A stretch of 64,000 bases of DNA from Corythoichthys intestinalis (lineage: Eukaryota > Chordata > Actinopteri > Syngnathiformes > Syngnathidae): positions 36,827,001 through 36,891,000 of the forward strand of contig NC_080412.1 in assembly GCF_030265065.1 (NCBI RefSeq). Direction: 5' to 3'. A program made the position numbers and the translations under genes. Positions 48,283 through 59,439 of this stretch are shown here, piece after piece (the stretch's first letter is position 1; the number at the start of each line of letters is the position of its first letter). Below the pieces are notes generated by a model, which did not search any database, was not told the origin of the DNA, and saw only the letters and a program-made list of their open reading frames with translations.

Positions 48283-48799
48283 TATAGTCTATCCTTTGAT
48301 TCACTGGAAGCCAGTGCAACGATTTGTTAATAAAACTGTTGTTGTTATGTAAAATGTTTATAAAAACAAATTTCATCACATTAAAATAAAATCTGAAATA
48401 CACTCTGGCCAGAGCCCCAAGTGATACTCTGCAATGACAGCAATAGATGCCATATTTATTTAAACTGGGTGGACTGACTGCAAATCCTAATTTTTAGTAC
48501 CATTGACGGCGCTAGATGTCCACTGTATTTTGAGTGGGAATGTTCATCCCCTCCCCACAGTCAAAATGGATTGGACACCTAGCACTGTCAATGGCAGCCA
48601 GCCAGTGAATTAACGTGTGCATTATTACAGGGTTCACTAAATCCGGACATCGGTGCCACTTTTCCTGTCGTGTTTTCCATGTCTCCCTCCTCCAACACAC
48701 CTGAATCAAAAAAATCAGGATCATTATCAGGCTTCTGGAGAGGTTGCTGATGACATAATCATTTGATTCAGGTGAGTTAGGGGAGAGAGACGTGGAAAA

Positions 48800-50038
48800 C
48801 AGTGGCGCCACCAGGGGGTGGCCAGGGCCACCCCTATAAATTGGTTGGCCACCCCACTGGCCACCCCGCTTGCCAGTATATCGTTAGATTGTTGTAGCAT
48901 CAGTTATGCATTTCATCCCAAATGAATGCATTTATTTTGTTTTGTCAAATGTAGGGCTGTCAAATTTATCGCGTTAACGGGACGTAATTAATTTTTTCTA
49001 ATTAATCACGTGAAAATTTTTATCGCAATTAACGCATTCGCGGTACGACTCATTCACGCTTTGCCGCAAACAGCCTACAATGGCGCCGTTTTACTTATAT
49101 ACAGAGATAAGAGGCAGTGTCAAGTGAGTGTAGTAGATACAAGCATTCATTGGGGCCGTGCATTCAATTGGCAAAAGCTTTGTCATCTCTCCCACAGCAA
49201 CTATAAATATTGTGGGAAGCGACGTGGGGAAGAATGACAGGAGTTGATCTTTTTCTTAACACCCTGTAGCGTACCCAACGCAGAGAAGATATAGCAGCAT
49301 TTGCAGCCACCACACACAGTCATGGTTGCAACACTTCCCATCATGCATTTGGGCAGAACAGTTAAGTCGCTACAGTATCATTTACTGAAAGCTCAACAAA
49401 TACACTAGATGGCAATATTTAGTCACAATATACAAACTCACATTTATCCTTTAAGAATTACAAGTCTTTCTATCCATGGATCCCTTTCACAGAAAGAATA
49501 TTAATAATGTTAATGCCATCTTGTGGATTCATTGTTATAATAAACAAATACAGTACTTATGTACAGTATGTTGAATGTATATATCTGTCTTGTCTTATCT
49601 TTCCATTCCAACAATAATTTACAGAAAAATATGGCATATTTTAGAGATGGTTTGAATTGCGATTAATTACGATTAATTCATTTTTAAGCTGTGATTAACT
49701 CGATTAAAAATTTTAATCGTTTGACAGCCCTAGTTAAATATACACCTTATGCCTAATATATATATAACACAATAAAACAGAATTGTTGTGGAACTCAAAA
49801 TGTTGACTGGACAGTTATGGACTATGCACATTAAATCATTAGTAACATCAAATATTACACAATACACCAAAGTATATCAGTAGCCGCGTCCTTAAGTCAT
49901 TCTGATAGTTTTCCCCTGACCTTTTTACTGCAATAATATAATCAAAACCTGAAAGTATGGCTTTTAGTTTTGGCCACCCCAAGATTTTAAGTGGCCCCAT
50001 CTGGCCACCCCTATGAAAAATTTCTGGAGGCACCACTG
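48800..50038. mobile_element. hAT-like element, middle shell, exact target duplication
   Basis: TIRs CAGTGGCGCCACCAGGGGGT and the complement of CTGGAGGCACCACTG. The duplication GTGGAAAA is exact at 48792-48799 and 50039-50046. It carries GGCCACCCC words at both ends and no transposase. Confidence 0.85.
48952..49732. mobile_element. hAT-like MITE (TAGGGCTGTCAAA family), innermost
   Basis: 781 bp from TAGGGCTGTCAAATTTATCG to CGTTTGACAGCCCTA; flanks GTCAAATG and GTTAAATA agree at 6 of 8. Same family as 37736 and 37815. Confidence 0.8.
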
Positions 50039-50340
50039 GTGGAAAACACATTTAGTGAACCCTGCACTATAAGTATTTAAAAAAAAACACACAAAAAAAA
50101 TCATGCATGAGAAGAGCTTTACAAAAATACAGAAATCAATCTTTAACTCATCTGAGTGGTACACTGCAGTTTTAACAATAATAGAGGGGGAAAGTACCAT
50201 ATAAAAAAAATCCACGCAAATTAGACATGTCTCACCGTCAATGGCAGTGAACGAGTTAAGAGTGAGAAGACCTATGGAACGAATGTACATGCTGCAGTAG
50301 CACTGGGTGTAAGACACTTGTTCAAATGAACTTTGTACTC

Positions 50341-50505
50341 GTTTAGCAGAAAGTCTTTATTGCCATCTTTATCATGGAAATTCTACAGTTGTGCTACAGC
50401 AATAAAACACACAACTAGGAAGTTGTGAAAACAAAGACTAAAAGATATTGATCTAGAAGGAAATCTAAAAAATACATTGCTCTTCCGTAAATGTCCAGAG
50501 CGTGC
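50341..50505 (-). other. gng8 3' UTR with polyadenylation signal
   Basis: AATAAA on the minus strand (TTTATT near 50356) about 145 nt after the stop codon; sequence is free of repeats. Confidence 0.5.
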
Positions 50506-53500
50506 TTAGAGTATCTCACAGAAAATTTTCTTCTCTCGAAACGGGTTCTCTGAGGAAGGAACAGGGGTCACCAAGGGGTCATCTTTGGCATGAGTTTCGC
50601 AATAGGCCATCAGATCTGCTGCTGCTTTGGATACCTGGGAAAACAAAAATGATCTATTGTGGACTGATTCATGTAATGACAAAGATTTAAAATTAATTTA
50701 AAAAAAAAAGACCTGTCCTGTTCAGCTGTTTGACACAGAAAATGGAAGTCTAAGTGCCCGGTTGGTCTGACCAGTTTTAATGTTTCACATTAAAAGTATG
50801 ACATACTCTCATTGTGAACATTCAACATACCTCGTTTATTATGACAAAGCAGCGAACAGGAAATGGTTATGGGGAAACAGAAAAAAGAAACAACAACAAG
50901 AAATACACTGAACGCCTACACCAGGGCTGGGCATTACGTCAATCGCGATCGATCAGTCGATCGCAACGCTAGTGTGGGTAGCTCGCAGCATCAAAAAAAA
51001 TAAAAATAAAAAAAAAAAAAAAAAAAAATTTTTTTTTAATGTACATAGTTAATTATGTTATGTGAGCAAACATAATTTACCGTCCATTTTTATATTTTTT
51101 TAAATGTACACAGTTATTTGTGTTTTGTGAGCAACATAACCTCATATGTTGCTCACAAAGCATAATTACTGTAACTGCACATTTATATTTTTTTCTTTTT
51201 TTTAGTTCACCCTCCTCTCTTAAGGTAGATCGCGGGAGGTTGTCTCATTTAAAAGTAGATCTTGGAGCAAAAAACTTTGAGCACCCCTGGCCTACACTAA
51301 CTACTAACATGTTGGTGCTATCGTCAGCGAGATGTAATTCCGGTTGACACCATGTGGGGGGCCTGTTGACCAGGGAAAGAGGGAAGGGAGTGGGGGAGTC
51401 TATAAGCTAAGTGATTGAAAGTGGTAGAGTGTACATAAATCAGCTCTGTGATCTAGAACACAGTAATCGTGTGAATCCCTTGTGAGTGTAAGCCCGTTGG
51501 CAACCGACCCTATGCCGCCCCATTACCAATCAAATAAACAAAAGATTTAAAATTCATGATAAGCAGTGGCGGTATCCCGGAGGTAAACCCTGAAAACGAA
51601 GGGTGGCTGTGACTAAAGTATATTATCCGGACATAAAGACCTTAATTCAGTGGTCTCAAACCGGTCCTCAAAGGGCCGCAGGGGGTACTGGATTTCATTC
51701 CAACCAAACGAGACAAATACCTTTTCACCAATCTGGTTTCTTGCAAGTGTAATCAGTTGATTGCAATCAGGTGCTGCTTATGTTAGTAGAAACCTCATTG
51801 GTTGAACTGTTTGTGCTGGATCTGTTGGAACAAAAACCAGGACCCACTGCGGCCCTTTGTGGAGTCGGTTTGAGACCGCTATCAGCATAACATTAAAAAA
51901 AAAATCCAAACTCCCCAAAATTTTCCAAAGTACTGAAGCCAAAGTTTTGTGATAGTACGGCTGCAGCTATCGATTATTTCAGTAGTCGATTAATCTACCA
52001 ATAGTTTGTTTGAAAAATGGAGCAATCAGATTTGGAACATTTAATGCGTTCCGGAATAAATTTTAGGATAAAACGAAGGCTTGCCAAGATTGCACTTTCA
52101 AAAGAGCATAAAAAAGTGCATATGACAGCAAAAAGCATGTTTATTTCATATTTCATGCAGTATTTTTTGCTCCTGAATGAAATGGACCGCTTGGATGTGT
52201 GTGGGAGCGATCGATTTATATATTCAATTTTTTTAAGCCCGCGCCATGAAAATTAGTGACATCCTGGATTGAGGAGGAATGCGAATGTGACCTCAGCCGG
52301 GTCAGCATCTCACAATACAGCATTGCTTCATAGCATGCAGATGGGCTGCAGATTCAGCTGATTTTGCGGATTAATTTGTTTATTGAATCATGCCAGCCAA
52401 ATGTGCAGCAGGGATTTGTTGCTGCACCAGGGAGAGGCGTGTGAGCCTTTTTGGGTTTCAAAAAGTTCCCCTTCACCGCGGAGAATGGCCAAAACAAGTC
52501 CGACAACTGTGGGACCATTGGACTTACGAGGAAGTGAGTAAACATCGTGTTTTGTATGGATCATGAAAAACGTTTTAATAAGGAGGTGACTTGCATTTTG
52601 TGGGTGACAATGCTCCTTGTCCACCGAGAAGGCCACTCGGCCGACGACTAGTGGCTTGTCGCACACCCCCCTCGGTCCTCTTCGCGTGCCCGCCGGGAGA
52701 GCGCTACACTTGGCTTACGCTTGTGAGTTTCTCCATATCGACCAGACTTCCAGCCCCCTCTGCCCTCTTCGTGTGCCCGGCAATAGACCACTATCCTCGG
52801 ATTGGGCTCGGGCAGCTACGTGCTCCTCCGACGTCGGCCGGTTTGTCCGGCGGTCATTCTCCAGCTGCTTCCCCAGCAAACGAGCTCTCCTGCCCGCAGC
52901 TGGGGAACGACGAGCTGTCACTTGCTCGACGCCAGAGTGTTGCCGATAGGTGAAGACAATCGACAACCCCGCCGCCGTGTGACATGATCCGGGGTATTTT
53001 TGTGTGATTTTTCGCTTCGAAAGGCGTGAATAAGACTTGGAAACGCTGCTCAGTTCGGGTTAGCATGTCGGCTAGCTTTCACGCCTCCTGGTTTGTTTAA
53101 GATCTCCGAAGCCAGGGCAGGGAAATGACAAAAGCCGGACTAACGTCGGTGGCATAAAATATCGTTCGGGAGATGCAAGAAGTCGACAGTTTTGACCATT
53201 ATTGAGTAATTTTGCCATATCGTACCGAATAAATGCATTTTGAATATTTCATATTCCATTTAGCACAAGACTATTATTTGTCATGACCATACCATTTATT
53301 TAGCAATCGGGGAAAAATACTTGGATAAAAAGAATATCCTGTAAAAATATTGGAGTAGAGAGATTGAAACAATGACATTTTGCTGCTCTCTTTGTTGCAT
53401 TTCCCTCGTTCTGAATAATTCCCCCTCAATTGGCTGAATTCTAAATTAGATGAAATCGTGACCCTGTCGACGTCATCCTCCAGCTGGGGACGCTGGAGCG

Positions 53501-55403
53501 CTATAATGACAGGCGGGGTTAAACGTCAATTTTTTTTCTCGATTTCTCGTCATCTGCAAATTGTTGTCTGTAGTCGAATCATCTCAAAATATGATTCTAA
53601 ATGATATAATAATGCTATTTACGATGTTTTTATGGTGTCGCAGGCACTTCAAATGTGAATACAAAATAAAATTCCTGAGTGTTTCTGAAAACTATGCAGA
53701 ATTACTTTAATTTAAAAATAAATTAAAATACCTGCGCTTAGCCTCAAACAGTATAACATAAATAAATAAATGAGGCTCTAGGTACAACAACAGAACAATG
53801 GGCTAACTTGCAAAGCAAAGGTCAGCTAGCTTAAATGCTATAACATGCTAACTTATTTATTTATTTATTTTTTTTTACAATGCATTTAACAAATTGTTCA
53901 AACTCATATTCCCACAAAAAAAAAAAACGGCTAAATATATCTGGCGGAAAACATTCAAGTGACTTGAAGTTCCGCTTAGAGACACCCAATTTGGCCAACT
54001 TTCAAAATTGTCAGATATGCATGTGTGATACATCATTGGAAAGCTTAAAATCTCAATTTTCTGGGGGAAGAAAAATTTTGAACAGGAGGGCATTTTGAAA
54101 AAAAAGAAAGTTTTTTTAAACAGCAAAACCCTACCTGGAGGTGAGAGCACGCGAGAGCAGAATTACAGACCCCATGACTTTAACAAGATATTATCGCGCA
54201 CTTACCTTGTTTCGATCCAAAAACTCCATGTAGCATGTACCACTGAGTGTCAAGACACAGCTGTGAATGGCCACAGCTGGATTTTTTGGGGGATTTTATG
54301 GGTGAAACATGATAATACATAATATAATAATATCTACATAACAAGGGTCACGATGCAGAAATCGCAGAGATCAAGGAATGGTCAAGATGTTCTTTTTCAT
54401 ATATTTGCCCTGATTAACTTTTTTTTTTCAAATTTTGTTTGGATCGATTGTTTATCATCTAACATATCGGAGAAAATGCGACAGTAACAAAAAAAAATAC
54501 ATTTAAGCGATAGTTATGAGGTACATATCTGTGACTTTTTTACAGATGCTATTTTTTTCATTGTGACATAATTAATAATTAATAATAAAAGTTTAAAAAT
54601 GTGAATGAATAATTTTTCTAAAGTCTTTTTTTAACGAAATATGAGACATCAATTAATGATTCTATGCTAAAAATGACATTTTGAATAATAAATATAATTA
54701 ATTACCTTCGTTTTATGGCTGGGTTGAAACAAAAGCAGTTGCGCGACGTCTGTAAACGGGGGTTTTCAGGGTAAAACGGACAAATTAAAAATAGTTTGGG
54801 GGCTTAATGCGCCATGAATCTGCTATGGCAGCATATAGACATATTGTTCTATCAAACATAACAGTTGTTTTGGCTTAGAATACAGCAGTTTCTTTTAAAG
54901 AGCAGTGCAAGAGCAGAAACTGCTTTTTCAGTCTTGTCTGTATTTTCCGCCAGCTACAAATTACAAATAGTAAAAAAAAAAAAAAAAAAATTAGTCCAAA
55001 CAAAACCTTACCTTATGTTGGTCTTAACAGGAGCAACTGGATTGAGCCATATTAAATGAGGTACCGGTATGTTATCTTCACGATTGCCACGGGAGGGCAG
55101 TGTACCCAGCCAAATCAGTCAAACTAAATGCAAACACTTTCAAAACAAACCATCACAACGCCACTCTAATTAAACGAATACTCAAAGCAGCAAAAATTGA
55201 TTCAAAGCTTTTTTTCCTAATCAAATTACTCGAGTTAATCTCTTAATCGTTGCAGCATTATTTGATAGTAAGCTCCTTTTAAAGTAAAACACTAAAAATG
55301 TTACAACATATACACGTACCATCATCCTCTCTATGTTGACCTCGAGCTTTAATTGCTCAACCGTCTTTCTCGCATCTGCAATCTTGGCCATGTTGTTGGA
55401 CAT
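50506..55403 (-). CDS. gng8: G-protein gamma subunit, GNG8-like, complete
   Basis: Gamma subunit that pairs with G-beta and anchors the dimer to the membrane through a C-terminal prenyl group. Coding exons: 55320-55403 (28 residues, [20 protein letters not shown] onward) and 50506-50634 (42 residues, [42 protein letters not shown]). Total 70 residues, equal to human GNG8, with the family's usual intron position before VSK. The N-terminal [18 protein letters not shown] is diagnostic for GNG8; the second exon looks more like GNG2/GNG3. The CaaX box CEIL ends in Leu, predicting geranylgeranylation; Glu next to the cysteine is unusual (human CVLL). An acceptor GGCAG directly precedes GATG, so an upstream non-coding exon exists. 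The 4.7-kb intron is nearly all transposons. Confidence 0.94.
50922..51289. mobile_element. hAT MITE, 368 bp, exact target duplication
   Basis: TIRs CAGGGCTGGGCATTACGTCA and the complement of AACTTTGAGCACCCCTG. The duplication GCCTACAC is exact at 50914-50921 and 51290-51297. The middle is an A/T-run block at about 50990-51060. Lies in the gng8 intron. Confidence 0.88.
51298..51647. other. gng8 intron, unassigned
   Basis: Somewhat GC-richer stretch (GACCAGGGAAAGAGGGAAGG) without a recognised element or gene. Confidence 0.35.
51648..51883. mobile_element. hAT-like MITE with CAGTGGTCTCAAACCGG ends
   Basis: Left CAGTGGTCTCAAACCGGTCC and right complement of GAGTCGGTTTGAGACCGCT, with facing inner words (GGGCCGCAG and CTGCGGCCC). 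About 236 bp; the last bases of the right end and the target duplication are unclear. Confidence 0.65.
52105..53650 (+). mobile_element. TTAA-target TIR element, copy 2
   Basis: Starts AAAGTGCATATGACAGCAAA and ends ATGGTGTCGCAGGCACT. The empty-site sequence inferred from 61540 (complement of GCTTTTTTTAAAATG region with TTAA) places it at a TTAA now seen as TAAA and TCAA. Collinear with 31765-33282. Plus-strand frames of 120 and 110 residues at 52591-52953 lie in a GC-rich patch absent from copy 1; they have no known domain. Confidence 0.65.
53943..54952 (+). mobile_element. TGGCGGAAAAC family, 1-kb copy
   Basis: TGGCGGAAAACATTCAAGTG to TGTCTGTATTTTCCGCCA. Reverse-collinear with 8983-10448 without the (GGCAA)n insert. 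No transposase. Confidence 0.75.
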
Positions 55404-55876
55404 CCTGCCACTTCTTTGCCTGCGGTAAACATGCATGGAGAATTCAGCCAGTGAATATGACAGTGTGTGCGTTTCGGTGAGTGATAATTGAAGACAACTG
55501 GGCCGTGAGTATTGAGTCTGTTTCAATTTGCTCATTAATTCTTTGCCCTGGGTCTCAGCTGCACATTTCGCAGCGAGGGTCTCAGAGGAGGAGGGCAAAG
55601 GAGCTGATCCCCTGATGGGCATGAGCTGAGACAGTAAATAAATCTAACATTACAGTTGATGTTACAGGAAACTAAACTGCCGTATTGTTTACACTATATA
55701 TTATCCTTAACAATCCAAATTACATTTATGATATCAATAGACATAGTTCTGATATATTCAACTGGCAAACTTACATAAAAAGGTGTTGCATTTCCTCAAG
55801 ATGAAACAACACTCCAATATCAAATGGAGAATTTTCTCATTAGCCGTAATTAAAATCCATGGCAAACATCACTCAC

Positions 55877-55970
55877 CGTGAGACGCTCCTTTGCTGAGAA
55901 GTGTGCTCGAGTCCTGAGCAGCAACTTGCAGCATCAAATGAAGTGTGATTAATGGGAAAGATGAGGAGGG
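55877..55970 (-). other. Candidate non-coding 5' exon of gng8
   Basis: On the minus strand CAAAGGAGCGTCTCACG is followed by GTGAGTGATG, an almost ideal donor at 55875-55876. It lies about 470 bp before the coding exon's acceptor. The left edge of the exon is unknown. Confidence 0.4.
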
Positions 55971-56329
55971 AAGTCTCAACAGGTTCCCTCCTTCAGTTAA
56001 TTAGTGATGGCTCTGCCCTCACTGCGAGACGCAAGGCAACATGCGGGGATCAACCTTCTGACATATGACATCGCATTTGGATGAAATCAATCTGATTCGC
56101 TATTCTAATCACGATCTTATTTAACGCTCGGTATGGAAATTATAAAATTAACGACTCATAAGCTTCCTTTCAAATGTCCCTATTAGTCACAAGTTTGTTT
56201 TCACGGTATCACAAGCATTTTTTAATTGGATTAAAATTTTACTATTCACTTTCCCCCCCCTTGTGCGACATCCTGGACTGGTCGCCAGTCAATCACAAGG
56301 CGCGTATAGTAGTTTGACAGACAACTATT
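55971..56329. other. Upstream region of gng8
   Basis: No repeat up to about 56265; then a short L2/SINE-like phrase (CATCCTGGACTGGTCGCCAG, 56267-56305). A promoter for gng8 should lie here or just beyond, but no motif is decisive. Confidence 0.35.
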
Positions 56330-58440
56330 GCTGCAACAATTAATCCATTAACTCGAGTTTGATTGATTTGGGTGGATAAAATGCCCTCTCGAAACACTAG
56401 TGAAGATGACATAACTCATTTAACATGGCTCAATCCAGCTGCTCCCTGTTAAGATAAACATAAGTTTTGTTTGAGCTGATGTTTTTTTTTTGCATTCGTA
56501 AGTAGTTTATAGGTATATTTAGATTAGTTTTTTGTTGTTGTTGAAATATGTGTTTAAACCATTTGTTAAGAGCATTGTTAAAAAAAAAAAAAGTTAGCAT
56601 TTGATAGCGTTTAAGCTAGCGGACTTTTGCTATGTAAGTTAGCCACTTTTTGTATTTAGATCCTCATTTATTTATTTTTTATTATTTTATGGTTTGTTTT
56701 GTAAGTGTTTGCATTTAGTTTGATTGATTTGGGTGGATAAACTGCCCTCTCGTAACTCTAGTTAAGATGACATAACGCATTTAACATGGCTCAATCCAGC
56801 TGCTCCCTGTTAAGACAAACATAAGTTTTTGTTTGAGCTAATGTTTTTTTTTGCATTCGTAAGTAGTTTATAGTAGAGATGTCCTGATCGATCGGGTCCG
56901 ATCACGTCATTTTCAAAATATCGGAATCGGCAAAAAAATATCGGCCATGCCTTTTTTAATATACAGTATATATATATATATATTTTTTTATTATTAAATC
57001 GTTTTCTAACTGTATTTAACATTACAGACATAATATGTGACACTCATCCAGAGTCTTTAGTTTAGGCTTAAGGTAGAGTTATCAACTTTATCCCGATAAC
57101 GGCGGTAAGTAATTTTTTAAAAAAATGTATCACGTTAAAATATTTATATTAGTGCATGCGCTGCACGACCCACTCACGCATTGCCGCGCTGAATCTGTAA
57201 TGGCGCCGTTTTACCTATATAGAGAGATAAAAGGCAGCGTAAAATGAGTAGAGTGAATTTTAGCAGCCTTTGGAGCTTTTTTTAATTGGCTAAAGCCTTA
57301 CAATCCCTCTCCCTATGATTAGAAATATCATGGGAAGCAAGGTAGCAATTGATCTTTTTCTTAACACCTTATGTTATTTGCCAATGCAGAGAAGATATAT
57401 CAATTGATAGCACTACGCACAGTCATGGTTCCACTTCACATCATGCATTTGGGCATGGCAGCAGTATCATTTACTGAAAGCTCAACAAATACACTAGATG
57501 GCAATATTTGGTCACAATATACAAAGTCACAAGTCTTTCTATCCGTGGATCCCTCTCACAGAAAGAATGTTAATAATGTAAATGCCAACTTGAGGATTTA
57601 TTGTCATAATAAACAAATACAGTACTTATGTACTGTATGTGGAATGTATATATTCGTCCGAGTTTTATTCATTTTCGGGATCGGATCGGGAGTAAAAAAA
57701 CATGATCGGAACAACCCTAGTTTATAGGTATATATAGCTTAGTTTTGTTGTTGTTGAAATATGTGTTTAAACCATTTGTTAAGAGCATTGTTTAAAAAAA
57801 TAAATAAATAAAAATAAAAACGTAAGCATTTGATAGCGTTTAAGCTAGCGGATTTTTGCTATGTAAATTAGCCACTTGTTGTATTTAGATCCTCATTAAT
57901 TTTTAAAAAAATATTTTATGGTTTGTTTTGAAAGTGTTTGCATTTAGTTTGGTTGATTTGGGTGGATAAACTTCCCTCTCGTAACACTAGTGAAGATGAC
58001 ATAACTCATTTAACATGGCTCAATCCAGCTGCTCTCTGTTAGGACAAACATAGGTTTTGTTTGAGCTAATGTTTTTTTTGCATTCGTAAGTAGTTTATAG
58101 TTATATTTAGCTTAGTTTTTTTTGTTGAAATACGTGTTTAAACCATTTGTTAAGAGCATTGTTTAAAAAAACAAACAAAAAAAAAACGTTAGCATTTGAT
58201 TGCGTTTAAGCTAGCGGACTTTTGCTATGTAAGTTAGCCACTTGTTGTATTTAGATCCTCATTTATTTTTTAAAATTATTTTATGGTTTCTTTTGAAAGT
58301 GTTTGCATTTAGTTTGGTTGATTTGGGTGGATAAACTGCCCTCTCGTAGCAATAGTGAAGATGACATAACTCATTTAAAATGCTCAATCCAGCTGATCCC
58401 TGTTACGACCAACATAAGGTAAGTTTTTGTTTGAGCTAAT
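56330..58440 (+). repeat. Tandem array of about 365-bp units inside a GCTGCAACGATTAATCG family element
   Basis: Starts at the element's end (TTGCTGCAACAATTAATCC), then the unit marker TTGATTTGGGTGGATAAA recurs at about 56361, 56722, 57952 and 58316. Spacing is 361, then 375 after removing the nested MITE, then 365. Units share TAGCGTTTAAGCTAGCGG and TCCAGCTGCTC. Single copies of the same segment in 45430, 60612 and 34130 show that amplification was local. Confidence 0.8.
56874..57719 (-). mobile_element. hAT-like MITE (TAGGGTTGTTCCGATC family), exact target duplication
   Basis: TAGAGATGTCCTGATCGATC to CATGATCGGAACAACCCTA. The duplication GTTTATAG is exact at 56866-56873 and 57720-57727. It inserted into the second unit of the tandem array, after the array had formed. 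Confidence 0.9.
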
Positions 58441-58871
58441 TTGGAGGGACGATATAACAGCATACCATGCATGTACACTTTTTGCTAAAGACGGGACATT
58501 ACTAAGACCACAAAGATTGGGTGAATGGGGGTCAGGGTTACATTTCTCACAAATATGAACCTAGTTAATTGATAGGCTAAATGATCAATGCAAAACAAAT
58601 CTGTATTGACTTATACTAACTTTCAGGTGATACACCGTTCGATTCAAACCTTTGTTTACAAAAACTACTAAAGAAACAGTTTGAAAACATCCAGTAAAAT
58701 TGCCTGGATGTAATTAACAAATTTATATTTCAATATTTGAACATAACTCAAATTATATTAAAACGCACAATAAATACAAATGTGTTAATTATCTCTTAAC
58801 TATCTACGAATTCAAAAAAATAAACATTTGTCTTAATACCACTCAACCATGTTGAGAAATCAATACAACAT
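58441..58871. other. Intergenic, unassigned
   Basis: AT-rich with no recognised feature. Confidence 0.35.
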
Positions 58872-59371
58872 ACAGTGGTATGAAAAAGTATTTGAACCGT
58901 TTGGAATTTCTCACATTTCTGCATAAAATCACCATCAGATACAGTGTTTGAGTGGTTTTAGTTAAACTAAAACCACTCAAACATTTATGGGTTTTCATAT
59001 TTTAATGAGGATAGTATGCAAAGAATGACAGAAAGGGAAAAAATAAATAATTGAACCCCCTGCCTAAGAAGGCTGAAAGAGTAATTGAAACCAATTTTTA
59101 CCAAACAATTTAAGTCAGGTGTATGCCAAATCACTGATGCGTGGTTTAAAGCTGCCCTGTCCACTATAAAACACACACCTGGTAAGAATTGTCTTGATGA
59201 GAAGCATTGTCTGATATGCATCATCACTCAGTCAAAAGAGCTGTCTGAAGACCTGCGATCAAGGATTGTTGATTTGTATAAAGTTGGAAAAGGATACAAA
59301 ACCATCTCTAAAAGTCTGGATGTTCATCAATTGACAGTCAATAAAGTTGTCTACAAATGGAGAGAGTTTAA
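58872..59371 (+). mobile_element. Tc1-like transposon, 5' half only
   Basis: TIR CAGTGGTATGAAAAAGTATT after TA. A plus-strand frame ending near 59371 encodes the helix-turn-helix part (KELSEDLRSRIVDLYKVGKG, YKTISKSLDVHQLTVNKVVY). The catalytic domain and right end are lost. A 39-bp palindrome lies in the TIR at about 58946-58984. Confidence 0.8.
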
Positions 59372-59439
59372 CAGCAGAGAACACATACAGGAGGACACTT
59401 CCGACTCATGTTTTGCAGGTTGGCCACTTCACACAGTTT

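Larger units (their letters stand above)
48628..50064. mobile_element. hAT-like MITE, outermost shell of a three-level nest
   Basis: TIRs CAGGGTTCACTAAATCCGG and the complement of CACATTTAGTGAACCCTG. Its body (CATGTCTCCCTCCTCCAACA, TGATTCAGGTGAGTTAGG) is related to the 214-bp MITE at 20607. Flanks CATTATTA and CACTATAA agree at 6 of 8. Split by 48800-50038. Confidence 0.75.
51955..55258 (-). mobile_element. GCTGCAACGATTAATCG family element carrying two nested elements
   Basis: Read in reverse it starts at 55258 (AATGCTGCAACGATTAAGAG) and ends at about 51955 (CTGCAGCCGTAC). Host pieces are 51955-52104, 53651-53942 and 54953-55258; together they match 60612-61663 in order. The TTAA-type element (52105-53650) and the TGGCGGAAAAC element (53943-54952) lie inside. 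Confidence 0.75.

Noticed and set aside
52591-52987. Set of overlapping 60-120 residue frames on both strands
   Set aside because: GC-rich patch of a TIR element; frames overlap on both strands, show no domain, and are absent from the other copy.
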